Shown here one piece after another: positions 46,036 through 48,469 of a stretch of 48,469 nucleotides of DNA (its first letter is position 1; every line of letters begins with the position of its first letter). Source of the stretch: Candidatus Saccharimonadota bacterium (GTDB lineage Bacteria > Patescibacteriota > Saccharimonadia > Saccharimonadales > Saccharimonadaceae). A program made the translations under genes and the position numbers. The stretch covers positions 1 through 48,469 of the forward strand of contig JAEETK010000006.1 in assembly GCA_016290315.1 (NCBI GenBank), given 5' to 3'. The notes under the pieces were generated by a model. That model saw only the letters and a list, made by a program, of their open reading frames with translations, made no database searches and was not told the DNA's origin.

Positions 46036-48307
46036 TCTAGAACAAAACCGCGCCCGTACTATTGTGACCATTATTGGCGTCGCATTATCCATAGCGTTAA
46101 TATTGTCTGTAATTGGCGTGGCAACAAGTTTCTTGAATAGTTGGCGTCTCCGCGAAATTGAAGAATATGGCGATTATCATATCATGTACCGCGACGTTCC
46201 AGGTAATCTTGTATCGATTATCGAAGAGTCAAATTATTTCGATGTACAATTTTATTCCAATCATATTGAATATATAGTTCTTGAAGATGGTACGAAGGAT
46301 TATTACGTTGCGGGACTCTTTCCGCGAAATTCTTACGCGCCAATTACGGACGCCGCCATGCTTCAGCGCGATGGAGATCATCTATACGACGTTTTTGTAA
46401 AATACCGCAATCCTCACGATTATTCTCATAGCGAAAAAATGATAGCCCGTGAATTAAAAGACGCCGGCATGGAAGAAATCGAAACTCGCACCACTCTAGT
46501 TGCAACTCTGGATGGCTGCATGCCAGAGACGACGCGCATTCTCTCATGGTCGCTATCGGTATCTGCTATTGGCGTATTGGCCATTGTGTCAGCTTTTGTG
46601 ATTAGGAATTCATTCAACATTTCAATCACAGAACGTGAACGCCAGTTCGGTATGCTTTCAAGTATTGGCGCTCGCCCGCGCCAAATTCGCGGAATGGTTT
46701 ATCGCGAAGCCTTTTCGATTGGCGTTGTAGCAATCCCGGTTGGTATTATTCTAGGTATTATTACCACATTAATAGTCTGCGCGATTGTCAACAAGCTCGA
46801 TACCTATGCCTTAGGTTTTTCAATGTCTTTCTTTATCCCGGTTAGCGGATATTTTTCAATTGCAATAATCGGTGCAATCATAATCCTTCTCTCTGCCGCC
46901 TCGCCTGCAATCGTGGCGAGTAGAGTTAGCCCTATTGCCGCTTTGCGTAATGAAAATGATATTAAAATTAAAGCCAAAAAAGTGCGCACATTGAAACTCA
47001 CGCAGAAGATTTGGGGAATTGGTGGCGTAATCGCGGCTAAGAATCTCAAGCGTAGTCGCAAAAAATATCACACTACCGTAGTATCTATTGTACTTAGCGT
47101 GGCAATTTTTATTGGCGTTTCGACCTTAATTTCCTATGGTTATAAAGATATCGCTTTTTTCATTGACGACACGGGTTCGAACTTTATGATCTTCGATGGC
47201 ACAAAGGAGCTCTATGATAGTATTATTGAGCGTTTTAATATAAAAGAGTACGCATATTTCTACGAGTCCTCGCCAGACCTTACCAACGGAGCAGCCCCGG
47301 TTAAATTAACAGCCATATCTAAGGACGAATTTGCTCGCTTTGCCAAAAGAGCGGGGTATCGCGGCAATGACTATGCAAATGTCGCAATCCTGCGCGATTA
47401 TTACATGGACCATCACAGTAACGGCTCAGTAAGCTTTGAGCGCGGAACCGATTATAAAGTTGGCGATAAAATTGACTTAGTCATCTATAGACTAAGGCCC
47501 GCTATAAATTACCAGATTGAAGATTTAGATTCGGATCTTGACGAGTTTGATAATACGGAAATAGCTCCGAGTGCAGACGATGACCCAAAGACTAAAAAGA
47601 TAGAATTGGAAGTTACACAAATTACTGAAGAGACACCGTTGGGGATATCTAAAAACACATTCTCCAATAAGGGCGCAATCTATATCTCTGAAGAAAATGA
47701 AATATTAAAAGACACGTCTGGCATCTATTTTACGATTGGAGATTTCCATATTGCCGATTCTGGGCTTGGCGAGCAAATTGGTAAATATTTAGACGACAAT
47801 AAAAATAAGCTTCAATATAAAAACGAGTTCGGAGATTACGCGGATTATTACTATTACAATGCCGAAATAGCCTATACTTCCATTCGGAATCTATTATTGA
47901 CTATCGAAATCCTATCTTATGGTTTTATAGCAATCGTTTCATTAATTGGCATTACGAATATCTTTAATACAATAACCACGAATGTCGCTCTGCGCGCGAA
48001 AGAGTTTGCGGTCCTAAAATCTATTGGCATGACCGAGAAAGAGTTTAGTCAAATGGTCCGCCTCGAAAGTGCCATGTATATTACGCGCGCGCTGCTAATT
48101 GGTCTGCCAATCGGCCTATTAATGTCGTATGGCATGTATAAACTCTTCGATGCGGGCGGGGCGGGAATTGGGCTAATTATTCCGTGGCACGCAGTAGTGA
48201 TTTCGATTTTGGCAGTAGTGATTCTTGTAGCCGGCACGATGCGTTATTCGATGCGTCAAATTCGTAAACAAAATATCATTGAAACAATTCGCAAAGAAAG
48301 TTTCTAA
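46004..48307 (+). CDS. FtsX/MacB-like ABC permease
   Basis: 767 residues, a ten-helix-type permease: an N-terminal helix (VTIIGVALSIALILSVIGVA), an extracellular domain, three helices with SSIGARPRQIRGMVYRE (FtsX domain), a central helix near residue 360, a second extracellular domain, and a final FtsX domain (ALRAKEFAVLKSIGMTEKEF). Two FtsX domains in one chain mean it can work as a single permease subunit, unlike half-size MacB. It partners the ATPase just upstream. Substrate unknown. Confidence 0.88.
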   Translation: MKILAKLNRINLEQNRARTIVTIIGVALSIALILSVIGVATSFLNSWRLREIEEYGDYHIMYRDVPGNLVSIIEESNYFDVQFYSNHIEYIVLEDGTKDYYVAGLFPRNSYAPITDAAMLQRDGDHLYDVFVKYRNPHDYSHSEKMIARELKDAGMEEIETRTTLVATLDGCMPETTRILSWSLSVSAIGVLAIVSAFVIRNSFNISITERERQFGMLSSIGARPRQIRGMVYREAFSIGVVAIPVGIILGIITTLIVCAIVNKLDTYALGFSMSFFIPVSGYFSIAIIGAIIILLSAASPAIVASRVSPIAALRNENDIKIKAKKVRTLKLTQKIWGIGGVIAAKNLKRSRKKYHTTVVSIVLSVAIFIGVSTLISYGYKDIAFFIDDTGSNFMIFDGTKELYDSIIERFNIKEYAYFYESSPDLTNGAAPVKLTAISKDEFARFAKRAGYRGNDYANVAILRDYYMDHHSNGSVSFERGTDYKVGDKIDLVIYRLRPAINYQIEDLDSDLDEFDNTEIAPSADDDPKTKKIELEVTQITEETPLGISKNTFSNKGAIYISEENEILKDTSGIYFTIGDFHIADSGLGEQIGKYLDDNKNKLQYKNEFGDYADYYYYNAEIAYTSIRNLLLTIEILSYGFIAIVSLIGITNIFNTITTNVALRAKEFAVLKSIGMTEKEFSQMVRLESAMYITRALLIGLPIGLLMSYGMYKLFDAGGAGIGLIIPWHAVVISILAVVILVAGTMRYSMRQIRKQNIIETIRKESF

Positions 48308-48308
48308 T

Positions 48309-48469
48309 TTAAGATTTTAGTTGCTCTTCAATCATAGCGGCGTCGATTTCTATTTCTGTGCCGCTGTTTGCTACTCCGGCTAATACCATCTTGGCGACTA
48401 GATTCTCAACAGTATTTTGCACAACACGTCGCATTGGGCGAGCTCCTAATTTTGGATCATAGCCATTCT
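48309..48469 (-). CDS. ClpC/ClpB-like AAA+ ATPase, C-terminal end
   Basis: The last 52 residues of a gene running off the right edge. NGYDPKLGARPMRRVVQNTV is the sensor-2 GYDxxxGARPLRR motif of Clp/Hsp100 ATPases, followed by the usual C-terminal small domain. It cannot be told whether it is ClpC (protease partner) or ClpB (disaggregase). It converges with the permease gene with one base between the stop codons. Confidence 0.9.
   Translation of the reverse strand, partial: NGYDPKLGARPMRRVVQNTVENLVAKMVLAGVANSGTEIEIDAAMIEEQLKS

Noticed and set aside
1-48469. CRISPR arrays, insertion sequences, integrases or prophage structural genes
   Set aside because: I saw no regularly spaced repeats and no transposase, integrase or capsid motifs. 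The only repeat pairs are the ncRNA units, their 22-bp flanks and coding repeats.

Overview
The window reads as chromosome of a small-genome Patescibacterium (candidate phyla radiation), most likely a Saccharibacterium (TM7). This is an inference from style and gene content: moderate GC, short intergenic gaps, TAA, TAG and TGA all used as stops, a monoderm-type LPxTG surface protein, a membrane-anchored GH25 lysozyme, ECF and MacB-type transporters, and many small proteins with no recognisable family. No rRNA or ribosomal protein gene is present to settle it. There are about 45 protein genes, three tRNAs and a large non-coding RNA region.

Layout. 1-4.7 kb: the end of a small-multidrug-export-like gene, then three paralogous regulators that join a sigma region-4-like helix-turn-helix to an RNA polymerase alpha-CTD-like helix-hairpin-helix domain, with an embedded operon of a racemase-fold pseudo-enzyme and a partner. 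4.7-12.4 kb: a CapA/peptidase-S51-like pair, a DHH phosphoesterase, an ATP-grasp enzyme, and two members of a shared unknown-domain family. 7.9-13.3 kb also holds two unrelated ORFs that carry the same structured RNA leader and the same type of terminator. 13.3-22.4 kb: NUDIX, a nucleotidyltransferase-like protein, an ETNSS-motif protein plus radical SAM pair, an ABC exporter, an ECF S component, and a second radical SAM plus methyltransferase pair. 22.4-26.9 kb: a tandem-XRE regulator, a transglutaminase-like gene and a papain-fold (Tox-PL-like) gene separated by a promoter / tandem ncRNA / terminator cassette that is flanked by 22-bp direct repeats. 27-38.5 kb: surface proteins, tRNA-Val, a fourth sigma4/alpha-CTD paralogue, prfA-prmC, and a secreted proline-rich protein. 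38.6-48.5 kb: murB-folD, two tRNA-Arg genes, a 57-residue small gene, a stand-alone alpha-CTD-like protein, NUDIX, GH25 lysozyme, a MacB-like ABC system, and the C-terminus of a Clp ATPase.

Two expression styles alternate. Many core genes (prfA, murB, the ATP-grasp gene, NUDIX genes, ABC genes, lysozyme) have a -10 box, often extended (TGnTATAAT), only 5-9 nt upstream of the ATG, with no Shine-Dalgarno and no TTGACA. These look leaderless. The accessory and unknown genes instead use near-perfect TTGACA-17-TATAAT promoters, leaders of 60-250 nt that are often structured or carry upstream ORFs, strong Shine-Dalgarno sites and strong intrinsic terminators, usually one gene per unit. The sigma4/alpha-CTD family, five proteins here including the stand-alone one, is itself in the second class. 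Its domains are the parts of RNA polymerase that read -35 and UP elements, so it is a reasonable candidate regulator of these accessory units. That link is inference.
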